From positions 1 through 53,125 of the forward strand of contig JAIRQN010000039.1 in assembly GCA_031256445.1 (NCBI GenBank): 53,125 nt of DNA. Direction: 5' to 3'. How positions within the stretch are numbered: the first letter of the stretch is position 1; each line of letters begins with the position of its first letter. Below the pieces are notes generated by a model. The model did no database searches. It was not told the origin of the DNA and saw only the letters and a program-made list of their open reading frames with translations. Below are positions 51,114-53,125 of the stretch, piece after piece. Both the position numbers and the translations under genes were made by a program. Origin of the DNA: Treponema sp. GTDB taxonomy: Bacteria > Spirochaetota > Spirochaetia > Treponematales > Breznakiellaceae.

Positions 51114-51345
51114 TATCGAAATATTATAAAATTTTATTTTTTATGTCAATAAAATTTGTAAAGAAAAATCTTTTTTTTAATAAAAATTGCGGAATTTTTA
51201 TTAAAAAGCCGTATTTTACCTTGAAAACCGGAAATTTAACTAAAATTGTAAGGTTAAAGAACAAATACCAGACCAAACGCATCCCTCCGCGTTCCCCGTG
51301 CCTCCGCGAGAAAAAAATATTAGAAAAGTGCTTAATTTAAACGGT
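51068..51345. repeat. 278-bp segment bounded by 16-bp perfect inverted repeats
   Basis: ACCGTTTAAATTAAGC at 51068-51083 and its exact complement GCTTAATTTAAACGGT at 51330-51345. No transposase and no convincing target duplication. The segment is AT-rich apart from a G+C-rich patch with CCTCCGCG at 51284-51291 and 51301-51308. It contains the alaS promoter. A miniature inverted-repeat element is one reading. The stretch 51150-51329 holds no gene or other site that I can identify. Confidence 0.55.
51121..51149 (-). promoter_or_regulatory. Promoter of alaS
   Basis: On the minus strand, a consensus TTGACA (51144-51149), 17-nt spacer, TAATAT (51121-51126), pointing at alaS. Confidence 0.7.
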
Positions 51346-51374
51346 GGTATAAATATAACAAAGGGGCAGGGGAT

Positions 51375-53125
51375 ATGTTTTCAAAAAAAAGAACAGGAAA
51401 ATCGAATGTTATTAAGAAAATACTGTTAATATTGTCAGTTTGCATGATAATAACGGGGTGCAGCGACCCGTTATCAGATACGGAAACCCCAGGAACCGGC
51501 GCAAACAACGGGAACAATAACACGCCAGGGGGGCGGTACGCCAGAGAGTTATGGGGCGAATGGATAAGGATGGATACAGGGGACGCCTGGTACATCAGCA
51601 ATAACAGTGTCACGGTAAACGGGGCGGGCCAGAATATTACAAATACCATTACCAAGGAATCTGACAGGGTAATAAAAGTAACAGGTGGAACGCACGACTA
51701 CTTTCTGTACGCTTCAAGAACAGCCACATCGAATTTTACAGGGATTATATCCGACATAAGGCAGGCAGCAGGCAGGGCCGCAATAAATACCAGCCGACAG
51801 GTGCTGGTAGAAAACATAAATAACGCGGGAGACAGCCGTATAGTGCAGCCCGCTTTAACAGACGGGAACTTTGAAGTGGGAGAATCGATAGCGGGGGACG
51901 AGTACAGGATTTCATTCCCCGGTGATCCGGGCATCCCTCCTGTAACGGTAAAACCGGGATATTCCGGCGATGATATAGGAACCATAACGCTGGCAGAAGG
52001 GGTGAGTTTTAAAGTGTCGGTAAAACCGCAGAACCCGCAGACGACCGATATGACCCTGCTGTACGCTGATAACACCGTATACCCGCTGTATATAGAGATT
52101 GTAAATACCGGGACTGTAAGTTCGGCCGGGGCGTTCATAAGCGCAACGGACTTCGGGGGTTTGGAATATTCACCGAGGGATTACGACAACATAGTGGGGA
52201 CGATACTTCCCGGCGCAGCCAGGCAATTGTACTTCAGCGTTTCCTGCGCGCCGTATGAAGAAAATATTCCCAGCATAGACAGGAAAATCGGCATAACGAT
52301 AAGGGACGTCAACGGGACGGCCTGGGCGGATTCCGTGCAGCTTCAGTTCCACAAGGCGTCTGTAGAATTCAATGTAAAATCCAACAAACAGGTACAGGGA
52401 GTGGTAATAACCCCGAACCAGAAATCGTATCATTTTTTATGCAATACAGCCAACAGTTTTTCATCGTCCGTAACGCTGCCGTGGGCGGCAGAGCCGTATC
52501 TTGTTGTGTTCTCAGGGGCCGTACTGGAAAATGAAACGAGGTATTCATTCGGCGTAAACGTTGTTCCGGGTACTGATTTCTTAAGTTTAAGGGATCCTAC
52601 AGTACATGAGCCGAACAACACGGAAGCGCAGGCGTATGAAATGGATGTTCAGGAAGAGCGGCAGGTAATGTCATACCTGCACTTAAACGATATAGATTAT
52701 TACAGGGTTGATCTCGGGCCTGTGCCGCCGGAGGGGGGAGGCGTCGGCGGGGGGAACCTTACGGTAACTTTTAACGCCAGCGGCGCGGCAGGCGGGGCGG
52801 CCCCCGCCGCAATGAACGCAAACCTGAATGCGAACATTATACTTCCCGGCATAGGAAGCCTTACAAGAACCGGGTACAGTTTCGGCGGCTGGAGCGTAAA
52901 CGGTTACGGGACGACGTATGCGGCGGGTTCTTTATATAGAGTGACCGGTAACGTAACTCTTTACGCGGTATGGGATGTTGTTAATACGGTTACCTTTAGC
53001 GCAAACGGCGCGTCAGGAACGGCCCCCGCCGCGGTGATTGTTAGTCAAAACACGGACATTACATTGCCTAATGAAGGAAATCTTTCCAGAACCGGGTACA
53101 GCTTCGGCGGCTGGAATACTGCGGC
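51375..53125 (+). CDS. Lipoprotein with InlB B-type repeats, 3' end cut off
   Basis: An open frame from ATG 51375 to the end of the window, 583 codons without a stop. The signal peptide has a basic start (KKRTGKSNVIKK) and lipobox IITGC with Cys29, then a low-complexity linker. Residues 55-450 are beta-rich with no family I can name; a paralogous pattern of short strands suggests tandem Ig-like domains. From residue about 461, repeats of the Listeria-Bacteroides/InlB B type appear (NLTVTFNASGAAGGAAP... RTGYSFGGWSVNGYGTTY... VTLYAVW), and the second is cut by the window edge. Such repeats are seen in adhesins. Codon choice (many AGG, GGG and ATA) looks unlike the neighbours. A GGGGA precedes the ATG. 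Confidence 0.85.
   Translation, partial: MFSKKRTGKSNVIKKILLILSVCMIITGCSDPLSDTETPGTGANNGNNNTPGGRYARELWGEWIRMDTGDAWYISNNSVTVNGAGQNITNTITKESDRVIKVTGGTHDYFLYASRTATSNFTGIISDIRQAAGRAAINTSRQVLVENINNAGDSRIVQPALTDGNFEVGESIAGDEYRISFPGDPGIPPVTVKPGYSGDDIGTITLAEGVSFKVSVKPQNPQTTDMTLLYADNTVYPLYIEIVNTGTVSSAGAFISATDFGGLEYSPRDYDNIVGTILPGAARQLYFSVSCAPYEENIPSIDRKIGITIRDVNGTAWADSVQLQFHKASVEFNVKSNKQVQGVVITPNQKSYHFLCNTANSFSSSVTLPWAAEPYLVVFSGAVLENETRYSFGVNVVPGTDFLSLRDPTVHEPNNTEAQAYEMDVQEERQVMSYLHLNDIDYYRVDLGPVPPEGGGVGGGNLTVTFNASGAAGGAAPAAMNANLNANIILPGIGSLTRTGYSFGGWSVNGYGTTYAAGSLYRVTGNVTLYAVWDVVNTVTFSANGASGTAPAAVIVSQNTDITLPNEGNLSRTGYSFGGWNTA
52866..53115 (+). repeat. 74-residue InlB-type repeat, DNA-level direct repeat
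   Basis: A 28-nt phrase encoding RTGYSFGGW occurs at 52866-52893 and 53088-53115 with one base changed, giving a period of 222 nt. The third copy would lie past the window end. Confidence 0.75.

Noticed and set aside
51332-52621. Four open frames on the minus strand
   Set aside because: They lie opposite the plus-strand lipoprotein frame, which has a lipobox and recognisable repeats; the minus-strand frames show no domain or ribosome site.
1-53125. CRISPR arrays, tRNA or rRNA genes, insertion sequences
   Set aside because: Gaps between genes are nearly all under 110 bases; the only long gap (50978-51374) shows none of these.

Overview
This is a compact chromosomal segment from a spirochete, most likely a free-living or gut Treponema. 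The evidence is the gene order rseP-dxr-cdsA-uppS-frr-tsf-rpsB and the block groES-TPR-nusB-PPIase-alaS, which match treponeme gene order as I remember it. The alanyl-tRNA synthetase also has the short spirochete form. Most of the window lies on the minus strand, with very short or overlapping gene junctions. I see no tRNA, rRNA, CRISPR array, insertion sequence or phage gene.

Layout: 1-2.9 kb (+) holds the end of a DUF2232 membrane protein, rplI, dnaB and a ComFB-like gene with its own promoter. From 34.2 kb down to 3 kb (-) there is one long run of genes. In order of transcription these are a GT4 prenyl-phosphate sugar transferase, a cysteine desulfurase, thiI, galE, an M20 peptidase, dinG, a large chemosensory cluster (cheW, CheW-like, cheB, cheR, three MCPs, a CheA-REC hybrid and a REC-GAF-adenylate cyclase), an MFS carrier, maf, rpsB-tsf-frr-uppS-cdsA-dxr-rseP and a secreted beta-propeller protein. 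From 34.2 to 38 kb (+) are a fused aspartokinase-homoserine dehydrogenase and an aminotransferase. From 38 to 42 kb is a divergent autoinducer-2 utilisation locus: cupin-lsrK on the minus strand, lsrF and a GH10 glycosidase on the plus strand. From 42 to 51 kb (-) are an ABC-F ATPase, an SH3 lipoprotein, groES, a TPR protein, nusB, a PPIase and alaS. The last 1.75 kb (+) is a lipoprotein with InlB-type repeats that runs off the window.

Three points stand out. First, the locus at 38-42 kb encodes AI-2 kinase and the AI-2 thiolase LsrF, but no lsr transporter, LsrR or LsrG is present. A small cupin sits in their place. The 59-bp divergent promoter between lsrK and lsrF contains a perfect 7+7 bp inverted repeat overlapping both promoters, and lsrK looks leaderless. 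Second, the chemosensory cluster has no stand-alone CheY. Its CheA carries a receiver domain and overlaps a receiver-cyclase gene, which suggests cAMP as the output. Third, dinG and thiI both appear to begin at AUU codons: each has a good Shine-Dalgarno sequence 6-7 nt upstream and conserved family sequence running back to the AUU, with no ATG, GTG or TTG available.

All functional assignments come from reading motifs and recalling families; no database search was run.
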